DNA of 64,000 nt from Sycobia sp. Sy_11 (Eukaryota; Arthropoda; Insecta; Hymenoptera; Epichrysomallidae). The stretch's first letter is position 1. Every line of letters starts with the position of its first letter. The position numbers were made by a program, and so were the translations under genes. The stretch spans positions 3,171,001 to 3,235,000 of the forward strand of contig JACCIC010000002.1 in NCBI GenBank assembly GCA_018907035.1, given 5' to 3'. The notes below the pieces were generated by a model. It did not search any database. It was not told the DNA's origin and saw nothing but the letters and a program-made list of their open reading frames with translations. Shown piece after piece: positions 48,384 to 62,663 of this stretch.

Positions 48384-51152
48384 TATAAACAAGACATTTA
48401 TTAGAAATATAATGCTTTTTTACACCATACGCTTTAGTCAATTTCACATATTTCCCGATTAAAAACTATTTCATCTCTAAACGTCAGTACTAAAAATTTT
48501 TCTATTGAAATTTATGAGAAATTCTTATAGTTGACAGCAATCCCTTAGAAAACTTGTCATTTCTTACGAAGTAAGCTAAATTCTTTTCTATTCACTAAAA
48601 CTTTTGGAATATTTTGGTTCTAAGAAGATTCTTGTAATTGTACATTTGCAATGTTAATTTTCACAAAACTTTACATAGTGGCTGCATTGTAAGAATTAAT
48701 ACTTGGAAAATTTTAGTAGGTCGGCTTCATTATATATGGCCTAAAGTGTGTTTGACGCTAGCCAAGGTTTCGAAAACTAATTAAACTATAAGTTTCTTGC
48801 TTATTGCATTAGCAGACATAAATTTGTGACCAGTTCAAGCTAAAGCAGATATTTATTTTTCGTTTTTTTATATTATCCATCCGTCTATGCCCATATATAT
48901 ATAGAATTCCATTGACCGCTCTTTAATGAATTTATGGTACATAACGCTTAGGTTCGTAATAATACACCGTTCCTGGATGAATTTATGGTACCTAATAAAA
49001 AAACTTAATTACGCTTAAAAAAAGAATCACGTAACTTCTAAGTAATTACGAAAAGGTTACAATACATTTGCGACTGCGCAAAAGTCCAATTTACGCATAC
49101 TATAAACGCATAACATAAAAATTGTACAGAGCAGGCATCCTATTGTTAAAAAAAAATTTATAGCGGATAGTAAACATAAAGCCATTGGGACAGTCGCGAA
49201 TGCTGTAAAAAATAATTTAGTGAGAACTTTGTCTATACGGAATTACATTATTTGCTCATGTTTAACGTTATATTTATTCCTAATAATTTTTCCTCCATTC
49301 AGAGGCTATCATTAGATATTCTCTTATTCATCATTTATCCTTTACTGTAACACAGCAATTTTCTGCTCTTTTTGTTATCTTTTAATTTTGCAGCAACCTT
49401 TCACATATAATTATATGTCCATAGAGCTTGTCGAAAGCAATAATACCCTATTTTCGCTAACGTTGCTGGTAAAGAACCTAATCAGAGATGACGCTTTCGC
49501 TGGCCTGACAGCTTTAAATGTCAATTATTACTCAGTGAGCTTAAAAATAACAACTTCGAACTCCGATTCATTATAACATAAGTGTGCAGCAACTTTCGCT
49601 AGTTATACACCAAAGTCAAGATGCGTGAAAAGTGTAAATATCTCGCGTCGAGAGTACAGTTTTCCCTGCGAATTTCCTTTTTGCTTCTTTCAAAGACTAA
49701 GTTACGAAGTTTTATACGTTTATGCATGCATACATCCTATAGTCGACGCGCGCGCGCGCGCGCGCAGGTCACGTTGCGAACAAAAATGAGTTGCGTGTAC
49801 TTTTCCGAGTATTCCCGTCTTCACGAAATCGATGAATTATTTCAAGGAACTCTCTCCGCTCGTTTTCTTTGCTCTGTCTATTTGACCTTTCGTCGGCGAA
49901 GGGGGCGCGCACTGGATTGGCCCTCTACGAATCTCCCGCGTGTAAAATATTGTACCCTGGTCGCGCCGGTCTTTACCGAGTGTATAACTTATTATTATGT
50001 TATTACACTCGGTCGTATTAAAATAGTTTTATTTGATTCCACAGTTTCCTTTATTAATCTCAAAGAAATAATAAATATGTATCGGAAAAAGGTGTGGAAT
50101 AGAACGAAGACAACTGCATTAGCAATTATTCTGGAGATTTTAACTAATATACTTTTGTCAATCAATTGAATTATATTTAGTTAATATTATATGTTTATAT
50201 TTAAATTTTTCAAAGTTAACAAGGTCGTTCAAGTTCATTTTTGTGTAATTCATCTAACTATTTAGAATGGTGCCGATGTTAATAGCAATTCAAAACATCA
50301 AAAGAGAAAACTATTGGTCTGAGAAATCTTCCGTATATATACACAAGCTGACAGTTTGGCTAGACAGTATGTTGTCTTAAAACAAGTCATGAAATCTCAT
50401 TTTAAACACTTGCTATCTCTGCAAGTGTGACCCCAAAATGTCTGTTTCGGTTTGTCTGTCGTTAATTCAAGGTAATGGCTTAATATAGTTTCTATACATA
50501 ACCAAATAATAGTTTGTTTGATCAAATACCGATAAATTGATACAGTTTGCCTCGATAACAGGAAAAATAAAAGAGAGACGTGGGCATCAGAAAAAGCAAA
50601 AAATAATTAGCTTTATAACTTTAATTTAATGTAGCTAAAGCTAGAAAATTAATTTCATATCAATTTTTTTAAATTCTGTTATCTAATTATTAATATAAAG
50701 TGTGATTTTAGTTCTTAAAATTTTGAACGTCAGTGATAGACTCTTTATCCAATGTGTATTTTAAATACCGTCGCAAGCGTATAAATGATCTACATAATGT
50801 ACTATTTAGATTGTTGAGATAAAAACGGTAACTACATATAAAAGGAAGTAATGAGCTTTTCCAAAGTATATATTTTAGATGTCCGAGTTAATCAAGTCAC
50901 TGCTATAGGTCTGCTTTACTATTTCGACCGGGGCTCCCGCCCCCTCCTTCTCTCCCACCCTCTGTAAAAATGGAGAGGGCGGGAAAGCCGAAGCGGCGAA
51001 TCCTTCCCCCGCGCGCTTTAGCGTTTCTCGTTAAACCCGTTATAACCGTGGCGCGCTCAAAGGTAGAAAAATGAGAGCCGAAATAAAGGCGGCGATGAGA
51101 GACAGAAAAAGAGCGAGAGAGAAAAAGAAGAGAAAGAGGGAAAGAAAGAGAT

Positions 51153-51155
<3 letters not shown>

Positions 51156-51210
<55 letters not shown>
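51156..51210. repeat. (AG)n microsatellite
   Basis: About 27 AG units, preceded by purine-rich sequence from 51060. Confidence 0.97.
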
Positions 51211-51212
<2 letters not shown>

Positions 51213-51633
51213 AGAGAGGGAGTGGGAGTGAGAGTCGGTAACGGAACGACGGACGCTCGAATATAACCCAGAGCGGCGCTGCATATTTATAAACACGCGC
51301 GGCCCTCTGGCGGCTCGGGCATATATTAATAAAGCCATGGCTTTATATTAGCTCCGGCTCTCGGAAATTATCCGCGCTTTTCGGCGAGCGGCTTTCGGAA
51401 AACAAGCGGCTCTCTCGCGGGAAAGATACAGCGAGAGAGGGGCAGGTCTTTGAGAAAAATATTTCCGCGTCCGCGGAAATTAAGAGAGCCAGCGATGTGG
51501 GACGGGGTGGCTCTATTACGCACCCACCCTCTTCTCCTCCCTCTCTGCACAACGCGCAGCGCGTCCATCCGAGCCGCACGACGACAACAACTGGTGCTTT
51601 ATTATATTTCCCCGGGAGAGGGACAGAGAGAGA

Positions 51634-51638
<5 letters not shown>

Positions 51639-51677
<39 letters not shown>
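51639..51677. repeat. (AG)n microsatellite
   Basis: Nineteen AG units in a GC-rich patch. Confidence 0.95.
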
Positions 51678-51680
<3 letters not shown>

Positions 51681-54600
51681 TACATTTCGGCTCCCTTCGA
51701 GCGCGAGAGAAATTGCTGCCGCCCCCTCTCTTAGTACCATGCTTTCGCTTTATATTATACGCTGCATCGGATACGAAATTAGGAGTATTTTTTCCTTTTA
51801 TTTCTTTTTTTTTTCTTTTTTTTTTGTTAAATCCGAGTATTGGCCGGAGTGTCGGAAGAGCTGGTCGTTCGAGTGAAAAGGGGCGCGCGCGCGTCCTAGT
51901 TCACCCCTTTGTTCCGGACATCGTTTCGATGATTCGCGCGTTCCGGGTCCGTTCTTCATGTAGACGGCGCACCTGCCGCTCCCTCGACTCGCGCACATTG
52001 TTACACGTTAATGCGGCCCTGATTTCACGTACGAATTAGCAATAAAAATGGGAAAGATTTTTGGTAAAACGCGATTCTCGGTACCGAAGGATGTCGGTTT
52101 AATTTTCAATGAATAATAAATGACGCGTGGATGTAATCGAGTTGGAAAATGAAACACTCATTATTTATTGAATAAATAGACCATATATAAGTGATATAAA
52201 ACGTATTAACAATGAAAAGATTTCTTAAAAAAAATCGAGGAAAATACAATAGTTAAAAACGTATACTGGAATTCGAACACTAATAAGTAGATATTACTGT
52301 AAAATAAGAAAAATTATATAAAAGCACTGAATTAACAATGAAAAATTCAACATAATTTAAGGCATGGTTTTCGATCCACTGTGGATAATTGTAAATTATG
52401 TCTATTTATCGAGTCAATGTCAATTGATAATTGTCATTCGAACAAGAAACTGAAAATCAACATAAAGAATGGAACACTGCTCTATTGATATCCGAGCTAG
52501 ACAAATATGACTCTTAATTATAAAAGCTGTAAATAGGAAGTATTGATTATTTTCAGACCGTCATATTCATAGAAATGCTCCTTAAAAGATAATAACTAGT
52601 TACTGTATTTTAATTTACGATAATTATTATGTGACAAATTCAACACAAGAAGCGAATGTTTCGTGTGTTTTAGATTTTAGCAACCAAAAAAATCTATATG
52701 GCAATTTGAATAGATCTCTCTAAATTTGAGGAGACGATAGATTTTTCATTTTATTCGAATGCTTTATGACTGTGCAAAGCTTTCGATACATATTTTGCAT
52801 TGTTATTCGTATTTCTGTTATTTGACAGGATGGGGAAACTATTCAAAATGTCGCGTTGTTTGTTCAAGCGTCAAACTGCAGATTTAAAAAAAAATCGATA
52901 TGCGATAGCAAAAAAGCCGCTCAAGACTTTATACAAAATTTCACGAGAGAAAAGCGAAGTAGACATTTTTACCTCCCCTCCCCTGCTCGCCCTATTTGAT
53001 CGTTCAATGCCAACTGTACCTTTATTTACACCGATATATATATATAGGGAGAATCCGTTCATAAATATTCGCTCTTTGCAAGATATAGAACGAGAGGAGA
53101 GGAGACTACCCCCCTCCCATTCTCCGCGTCCCCACCCTCCGCATTCATAACGCAAAAATTCGAATACGGAAACGCAGATATTGCACATAGATAGATGTGG
53201 GGAGTGGTTGTGGGGGGGGGGGCAATGGGAATAGAGAGGAGTGGCTCAGCCCGAGGGCACGCGTACGAAAAGTTTCCGACTCGGAATAAAATCCCTTTAC
53301 CGAACGCGCGTGCATAATTGCGAGGGAGAACAAGTGGTTGGGCGCGTGGGGTCGGGAGGGCCTTTTTGGACTTCATGCAATTTTAATGAAAATCTATCAA
53401 ATCCAGATCCGAGGTTGTTTTATTTATTTATTTTTTTTTTTTGACCGGTTTTTTCGGCTAGCGTTTGCTCACCGGCTGTTCGCCATCTCGGGGCCGAGAT
53501 GTTACTGGTAGTGGTGGTCGTGACGTCATAATGACATTGTTTTTTAAGTATAGGATACGTCGAAAGCAATGGCAAACCGGAGTGCTGAAAACCCTTTTCG
53601 CAAATCATTATACCTTAGAGGCGGAAAATTGAGATTTGAACCAACATTTGTTTTTATTTACAATTTCGAAGTCGTCCTGTTACAATTTTTTTTAAGAATA
53701 CTCCTAATCTCTTATTTAGTCAGAAATGGGTTATACGTGTATATTAAATTTTGCGCTTCGACAAGTGGATAATTTAATAAAGTGGCTCGAAGCAGCAACG
53801 TTAAAATGAAAATTAACCAAAGTCCAATGGAATTTGATTATGTTTCAAATTCAATGTTCAGGCATACCCAAGTGATACATTTTTATCGAGATTTATTTAT
53901 TGTCGTGTTTTTTTCTCTCTATATTTTCATGAAACTAAATTAATCATTACTGAACAGAATGGAAATCACTCGTATCATTCATTTTTAGCATATTTCAATT
54001 TTGTAAATGAAGGTTAGGAAATTACTAAACTTCTCATCGTCAGTAGTTTGCTTGAAACATATGTAATGGACGAAACGACATGACTCAATCCATATAAAGT
54101 AAGTGGAAAAGTTCAAATATTTTCCAAATCTTAGAAAAAAACTTAGAAAAAAGGAAACAAACATTTTGGAGAATCTTCAGAGTAAATAAATAAATATATC
54201 TAATTTAGAACAGCTTTATTACATAATAGAAGATTATTACGTAATAGAAAGCAACAAGTTATTCGAGTAAGTAAATTTAATATATTTCAGATATAACAAG
54301 CTTCTTATTATTATTATTATCCAGTCGAATATACAAGAAGTATACGTAAAGTTGTGTTTCGTTCATCAGCCCATCAGAATTTATTTATCAAAATGAAAAT
54401 AATGGATTATTTGGTTCGATTCTAAAATTACGATTATTAATAATGAAAATTTAATTAACGGACATCAAAACCCTTTTGTTTAAAAAATAGTTATTGGTAA
54501 TTTATATAGAAATTATTGGCTACCATCGGAGGCGAGCACGATTGATATATGTAGACGTGTCTGATACTAATTCGCAGTAACTGCCAAATGACCAAGCAAA

Positions 54601-55352
54601 AAGTATTCTTCGCATTTGTTATATTTCGGTTGATGAGAAATGAAATACATAATTATTGAATTGAATAAATTAAAAGAATAAAACTTAATAAAGTTAAGAT
54701 TCTGAAAATCAAAAAGTATCGAATTATGAAAAATTGTATTTTCTTTCTTAAAAGAAATCTTTATTTCATTTGACGTATAGTATATATTATCTGTCGACAG
54801 CATCAATAAAATTTGTTTTCATTCTGCTACGCTCTTCTTATATGGGAAGGAGCCTTCTTTTACTAACTATTTACATTTATTAGCTTGACAGTTTAATTTC
54901 ACTTAGAATCTTCATTGGTATGAATATTCCTATTATCCAAAAAAACATAATAAATCAACTCTATTGTTAATTGTTAAAACAATAATTTTCATTTATACGT
55001 GGCAACATGATTTCCTTTGACACTTGAATTGCTTAATATATAAATGTACCCTAGTCATGTGAGATTAAGCGGTAGAAGAGCATAAAATAAGCGTGAAGTG
55101 ATCGTCAATGTTTTCGTTACGAGAATCACATCCAATGTGCTTCCTGTACTGTCAGATAGTTATCCTCTAACGTTTCAATTATAATTATATCGGTACGATT
55201 ACGCCTGAATTTCTACAATAATAATGCGCAAAATTGGAAAGAATTTATGGATATGCAGACGCTAGGGGTATCAGCGAAAAAAATTCGAACAAAATTTCAA
55301 AAGTTCTCAAATTGGATTTAGAACCGAGGGAGAGAGAGTGAGAGCGATTGAA

Positions 55353-55354
<2 letters not shown>

Positions 55355-55402
<48 letters not shown>
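55355..55402. repeat. (AG)n microsatellite
   Basis: About 24 AG units. Confidence 0.97.
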
Positions 55403-55404
<2 letters not shown>

Positions 55405-58400
55405 GGAGAGAACAATATTCGTACAAATATATACCAATAACGCGATTTTACTAATTCGAAATAATCCAGCCGTGTGGATAATTATGCGAGCATGCCGCCG
55501 TTGATTTATTCAATTTCAGTAGTTATTTGCGTCTTTTCGCAATTGAATATTCGATAGATAAAAAGGGGCAGGTCGAGGAGAGGGGTGGAGGAGGTTGACG
55601 GAGGGGCTAAAGCGATAATATCACCAAGCGAGAAATTCGGTCCTTTTATGCCACAATCCGCCCGTTATGAATTCTGGAAAGCGCTTTAGCAAAATGACGT
55701 AGCGGGACGGACGAGAGGGGGGGGGCGAGGATTTCGCTTTTAAAAATTCCGTCTGCCGGAATGGCCGACGATGACGCGGTATTGGATGGAACGACTCGGT
55801 CGGCAATAGAGGGGGGGGGGTAGTTGGCGCAGGGTACCAGGCGATGACATTTATTTCATTATTTACTGCGTATGTTTTCAGGAATTATTGATGTCCACGT
55901 TTTGTCACTGTTTATATAGGATACGCGAAACTTGGGGATGAATTTAGCGTTTACCACCCCCACCTCCCTCCCCCTATAAACACTGCACGCTACCGTCATG
56001 GTTGTCCCCCTCGCCCCCTCTCTCGCGCCTCTTTTTTCGCTCAATGCATTTTATTATTAAGGAGCGTTATATTGAAGAAGCGGCGTTAATGAAAGTCCAT
56101 CAAACGGGTCTGGTTTATCGCGTACGGATGGACGGGCCATGTGTATTGCGCGCGTGTACGTGCGTCGGGCAGAATTAGCGGCTGGTTAATATTTATAGTT
56201 GTCGATTTCTGATGTCCATTAATGCTCGGTGGCTCGAAAATAATTCTAGGCGGCCCCGTGGCGCGAGGTAAAATTGTATTTTATAATAATGCTTTCGATA
56301 ATGATTAATGCCTTTCGATCCGATTTAAATTTTGCGAAGAAATCAACAGTCAACCATAATTCGATACATTTCTCGCGGTGCCCGAATTAAAATTGCATCT
56401 TTTGAAATAAACATGCCAATGGGAATGCTAAAGGCGTCCATTTATATATAGCACGTTTTTTCAATTTCAATATATATATATACACGATACTTTTCAATCG
56501 AAATTTGAAATCGCATATTACCGATTCTCGATTTTTGAAAAAAAAAACTATTTATGCAATATATGTGTAATTTTTTGTAAAATAGAAAATATTTCTTTAT
56601 CTCAAATAAATTCGATTAGTGGAAGAGGAGAGCCAAATATCAACTAACAAACTACTATACTTGTATATATTATCAGCTGATCTATAATTTTTTTTTTTTA
56701 ATTTTAATAAAACCAAGATCCACGTACCGTTCGTAAGCAGATTAAACAAAAAACTAAGAAATTAATATTTTTCAAATTCATACTGATACTATTCGTTGCG
56801 CATCGTACGATCACAAAACCAACAATTTTATCATTGTCGAGGGAGTTACTACCGCCCCGATCATACCCAATCAACCCATGCAATAATGACCTCAGCATTT
56901 CTCCCTCTCCGCGTCAATGTACATAAGATATTAAAAAAAAAAAACCTCAAGGTATAGGAGAGAAAGGCTTCGATGGCCTCCCTCCATCCCTCCCACCGAA
57001 GCTTTGCACAGCCTTACCCACCGCACCACTCCACCCCATCCCCTAACAGCGCACACCCGTGGGAAATATTAATTCCGCGACTCGCGACACAATCACGTGC
57101 CGCATCACGCCCCCCCCCCTCTCCGACGACACGGCGTTCAAAGATACATCTCGTCGTGGTCTAGTCGCGATAAACCGACCTCGTCTACGCGCATAAATCC
57201 GTCGCGTGCTCAATCTTACGCGGCGATACTGCGCTAGCATCCCCCTGTCACCCCCTCCGGCACTCCCAGGCAGGTGTGCAAAGACGACGCAGTCGGGCGG
57301 GGTGTGGGGTGGAGGCTGATCATATCGGTAATCCCCTGTTTGCTGTATCGAATGTGTTATAATGCACGGTAGGATTTAAGTGGGCGGGGAAGGGGGGCTG
57401 AGAGGACTTGGAGGCGGTTTAATGCGAGTGTACACGCGCGGTGTTTGGCAGTACGTCTACGATCGAAATTCAATTTATGATAGACGAGGAACCTTGTTCT
57501 ATAGACGCTTCTCTTTTCCTGTTTGCGATGAAAGTTGGCTAGGGAAAACTTTGCTTTTAAGTGCACGATTTGTAATGACAATAGATGATTATTGACCGCT
57601 TAATATTAATGTTCAAACTAAATTAATGCTTGTCAAGCAATTGAATGTTAAAAAATAATCTATCCTTGGGATACCACTAATAAATTTCTAACGACTGCCG
57701 TGTCAGAATTTCATAATAATTAGTAAATTAAGTTTAAAAAGTTTACAGCAAATTTAGAAGACATAATACGGTTCTGCAATCCTACAATAGTAGACAACAT
57801 AACACTGAAGAAAGAATTTTTTTTCGCAAATATCTAAATCTTTTCAATAAAACATCGGTTTTCTAGTGATTTTCTAGTATATTAAAATAGTATCTTCTTA
57901 TAGTATAATAAAAAACACCGAGCTTATCAAAATATCAATTACCGATGAGCAACTAAACTTCTTCGTAAGCAAATTTTTGATTACCGACTTTTGGAAGAAG
58001 ATAACAATTCAAGAAGAAGATTTAGTCTGCCAAATAGAGTGCATTCAAAATTATCAATTCAAACTTCTATCTCGTTGACATAAAGGGAAGGATACGTTAG
58101 TTAGAGCATTGTTTCCATGAAATAAAACTTGATTTTTTGTAAAACACGCTAATTTTCGCCTGATTTCATCACTTAAACCGTGATCTCATACTTACGGTCA
58201 TATTTTTCATCTTCAAATTTTGGAGACAAATTATGCAATGTACCGTTGTTTTGTAAATTCTTAGACATTATGTATCCACTATTAATGTGCGAATATGCTT
58301 CTCACATACCATTGTCACGTACGAGTGGTGAGCAAACTATACTTCCAAATAATTGATTGTACTACAAAATGAAAAGTCACTTTTATTATGAATTGAGAAT

Positions 58401-61400
58401 CTATGATTAATTGTTTAAATAAAAACTAATTCCATATTAGTTTTACAGTAGATGTGTTTTAGTAATCTGTATTTAATTCCCATTTTGAAAATAGTTTAGT
58501 ATATTATTTCACATATTTTATTTGGGAAGGCTGAATATTAGAAATTTGACAGAATAAGATGATTGGGCTAAAAAGGTTGAGAAGAGACATATTCGAAATA
58601 TTAAAAATGTATATGACAATCTGAATACATTATCAAAGTATAATCTTCATAGAGTATCTTGTATTCCTTCAATTAAAAAAACATTATCCAATTCTATGAA
58701 GTATTATTTGGGAATAATTATTGGATCAGCATAAAAAAATATGAACAATAGTGCGTATCTTCATCTTTCTCTATTAACTTTGAATGTTCATATACTATTA
58801 GTTAATCTCCAAAACTAATTGTGCCAAAATTATTAAATAAAAAATTGAAACTGCTTTGCCCTTTATACTTTACATCACAGTAAAAGCGATCTTCCCCCTT
58901 ATAAATGTAAACGTATCGATGCCGAAGTTTAATGTCCGCACATACATACACACATTCATACACGCGCGAATACATAAACATTACCTTAAAAATCGTATAT
59001 ACTTCGGCAACCGCGAAATGTGAAAGGATTTATTATCGACGAAACGTATGATTAAATGCGCCATCTATACGGCCTTTGAGGCTTCTTCACTCCGAATCGT
59101 TTGAAAGCTTATTTTATTGCTTCGTGATCCACACATAAGTTCAATCTAATGAATATTACGAAATACATACATAAATTGTCATACATACAAAAATCTAAAC
59201 TATGCAGGCGAGTATGAAAGGCTTTTCTTCCAATTTTATTATCGTCGTAAAATCTAATGTATGCTTAAAAATGGTTTGTTAATCGTAATGCTTTGCAGGC
59301 AAACTGCATTCACTATGTTAATACGAAACATTCTAGTTATGCCTAATTGTACTCGGTACTAAGCAAATATTTTGAACTCGCTAATTGGGAAGAATAAATT
59401 ATCGCCGTACTTTAACAAAAGATCCTAATTAAATAGTATCTTAAAATAAATATAAAGGAAAATTGACGTAACCAATGGGCGATTTTCGTGCTTTGGAAAA
59501 ATGGCAATTGATATACGAAAAAAGTCAATGTCCCATCGTGGGGAGAAAATAACTGGAACCTAACTGTTGGCTGTTGAGTATTTGTGCCTTACGTATATAC
59601 ACGCTTTATCGAACATAACGATTATATGAGTCGTGCTGTTTCGAGTTTTGCAGAATTAAAACATACTTTGAGCTTCCGCCTGGTTAAAATTTCAAGGGGG
59701 TTCCCTCTCTTCGAATTCCCATCACGCATTTATCAGACTCTCGTGTCATCCTTCTTTTTTTCCCAAATTAATAACCAAACAATCTGGACTAATTCAGTTC
59801 ATCCCTCCACTTTTTCATCCAATACATATTTTAGTCGATAAAAACTGCGAACATCAGTAGCTCGAGCCTCCCCTCCACACTCGATTTTTCGAAAAGCAGG
59901 AAAACCAGTTTTTCCCCAGCAAGAACGCTTGGCCGTCGATAATCCTCAACTTGTTGCTTTGACGCGTTTATTTGCAGCTCGATCGCCGCGAGACGACGCT
60001 TCCTGACTCCCCGCGATTTATCTTCACCGTTTCCGCAAAACTCACAAAGTTGCCAAGGGCTGCTTTTTTTATATTATTTTTAAATATGCGCGTTATGCAA
60101 CTTGCACGACCGTAGAGTACGTATGTATATATCAGAATAAAAAACATAATGTACGGGTAACTACAGCATTATTTATTATGCAATCACATTGTTCCTCTGC
60201 ATACAATATTGGCTTCTCTTTTATTTTCGTAGATAGTTTTTATTTTTAATTTCAACCGTATGAAAATTTCGATCAGTTCGTCTAAATTTCCTATATTTCA
60301 GAGTTCTATAGTTAGAATTCCTATATAAAGAATAATATAATAATGATTTTTTTAATAATTTGTTAAATAAATTACATTTGAATTAATGTGTATTAAAAGC
60401 ATTACTAATCTGTTTGTCTGATTTCCTATGAAACGTAATCATCCTCCTTTTTACTCACCATCAATTACAGCAATAATATATATGATTTAATAATCCACTT
60501 TACTTTTGGAGTATTCATTACAAGTCCAGTTTAGTTATTGGTGACATGTTAAAATGACACGAAAACTTTCTTAGAAGACAAGGATTAATAGCGGATTAAA
60601 CGACAAATTAATATCTAACAATTCTATACTATAATAATGTAAATAATGACTTTTTTCAAGTAAATTGTCCAAAGCTGAAAAAATTAAACTGCCACGTATA
60701 ATCGCTACGTAATATCTGCATTGCTATCGACGTATTTATAATTTTAAATCCTAGGCCACTCCTCCCTTTCCCTACCCAATAACTGCAGAAAGACAGTTGT
60801 TAGTGCAGCGAGGGCATGGGGGACAAGGCCGCGGAGGCTCTAAATAGAGTCAGATTGAGAGAGTGAGAGGGAGTGGGCCGGAGACGTGTCACAGCTACCC
60901 GCCAGCCAACTCCTGCACTCTCTATACAACGGGAGAGCGTTGCGCCCGTAAGTGAGAAGGAGGAGTCGGCGCAGAGGGGAGCAGCCAAATGGGTTGTACA
61001 ATAACTCCTCTGCGCCTATATATGCATATATGACAATAGAGCCGCGTGCATGTGCATGCATTTTAATCGCCGCTTCGCCATGCATGCGTAATGAAGACGC
61101 GCGAGCGATCGCGGTGCGTCGACTCGTAGTGGTCGATTTGAAAATTTTTATTTTTAATAATAAAGTCAAACGGCACGGGAACGGATAAGAAGATTATGCC
61201 ATAAACCGACACAAGTATTGGGGTCAAGCGATTTATTAATCCAGGAAAATGACATGCAAAGGATAAAGAACATTTTTCGTATTACTAATTCATAACGCTT
61301 TTATGTGTATAATTTTTTATTATTCATCCTGGACTACACCAAAAGAAAAATCTTTTGAACTTGTCGTAATATACATTGATAGATTTTGAACTGTTGAGTC

Positions 61401-62663
61401 TAAATATATTCTCAGAATAAGTATCAGATATTACGTGATTTTCAAGGAAAAAGCAAAAAATATTGCTCTTTTCCCATTTCCTTTAAAATCTGTATAGTTT
61501 GAAACTCGCTCCTAGTATTTTTTGTTTATACTTATGAAACTAACGGAATGAATCAAAAATTTTCAAAATACTTTAAAAAAAATAGCTTCTAAGAATTTCC
61601 ATATACTTTTCGAGGGCATAAATTACTTTTTTTCGTCGAATTACACGAAAATACAGCATATTTATTAAACTTTTAAAATCTCAAAAGAATTATCAACACT
61701 TGAATATTGATATTAGACAATAGCATTGAATATTGATTCTTATTTTTTACTTTAAGTTAGATTTAAAAAAGATTATAGTATGTTATATAAAGATCAATAT
61801 AAAATCATGAATGAACAGAAATAATGAATGGATACGACAATCAAGATTGTAAAACTTCCTTTTACTTAAAATCAACTGTTATACACTTGTTATATATTCT
61901 AAAAAAGTGTAGATTATAATTTCGATTATATAATTGACGAATGTGCAATGATGAACTGGAGGATGGCTTCAGTGAGGTCTTGATAAAAAAACATAGAAAC
62001 AGAGAAAATACCAGCAGGACGAAATCTCTATCTCAAATGGAAAAATAAAGTTAGAACAGAATGAAAGGGAAAAGAGTTCAGCCCTTAAAAAGACGGAAAA
62101 TCGTATGATCATGACATCGTCTCAACTAGTTCAATGTACAAGACAGAAAAATTAATTCACGAATTCAAATACAAAAAAAAAATTCACTTAGTGAACGATC
62201 TATTATTATCTTCTATATTAACTATCTATCATTATGAAGGTAATAACGAACTGTCATTATCTTGTATCTCGTACAGTTATATTAAGAAAACAAATTATAT
62301 TTTTGTCTTCTAATAATGGACTAATTTAGTACGAAACAATATGTTAAAGATATATATATGCACAAAATTATTACAGTGCTTAACAACTATGTATTAAATA
62401 CTTGATATGTAATTTATTTTGAAATATGTATATTTATATAATTTATCTCGAATCTATTTTCCATATTTTATCTCGAAACAACTGATCTAGGCGTACGAAT
62501 TTCATACTTGAATTGCTGCGAGAAATAATATTATCAAATTTTATTTTCCAACGTTGTAATCGTCGAGAACACAATAATTTAATTGAAAACACGAAATAAA
62601 TAGATTCTTGTACTTCATTTATCTGTATGGAATAGCATACGGCAGTTAATAGATTATTACACA

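Larger units (their letters stand above)
48034..62663. other. No supported gene: 5' intron of the CPAP1-family gene or intergenic
   Basis: AT-rich sequence with GC-rich patches at about 50930-52030, 53060-53370, 55560-56050, 56960-57340 and 60830-61130, and G or C homopolymers of ten or more bases. The missing 5' exon(s) of the minus-strand gene may lie here. No candidate signal-peptide exon has the phase needed to join 48033. Confidence 0.5.

Noticed and set aside
49621..50169. 182-codon plus-strand frame
   Set aside because: It includes an RARARA run from a GC dinucleotide tract, shows no recognisable domain and has no splice or family support. Kept only as a frame to test with RNA data.
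54411..54425. GGTTCGATTCT resembling a tRNA B box
   Set aside because: No A box at tRNA spacing and no cloverleaf.
56704..56898. Minus-strand start with a hydrophobic peptide (MNLKNINFLVFCLICLRT) followed by GTACGT, as a 5' exon of the CPAP1-family gene
   Set aside because: It ends at a full codon, while the exon at 48033 needs one leftover base, so the two cannot be joined directly. No linking exon was seen.
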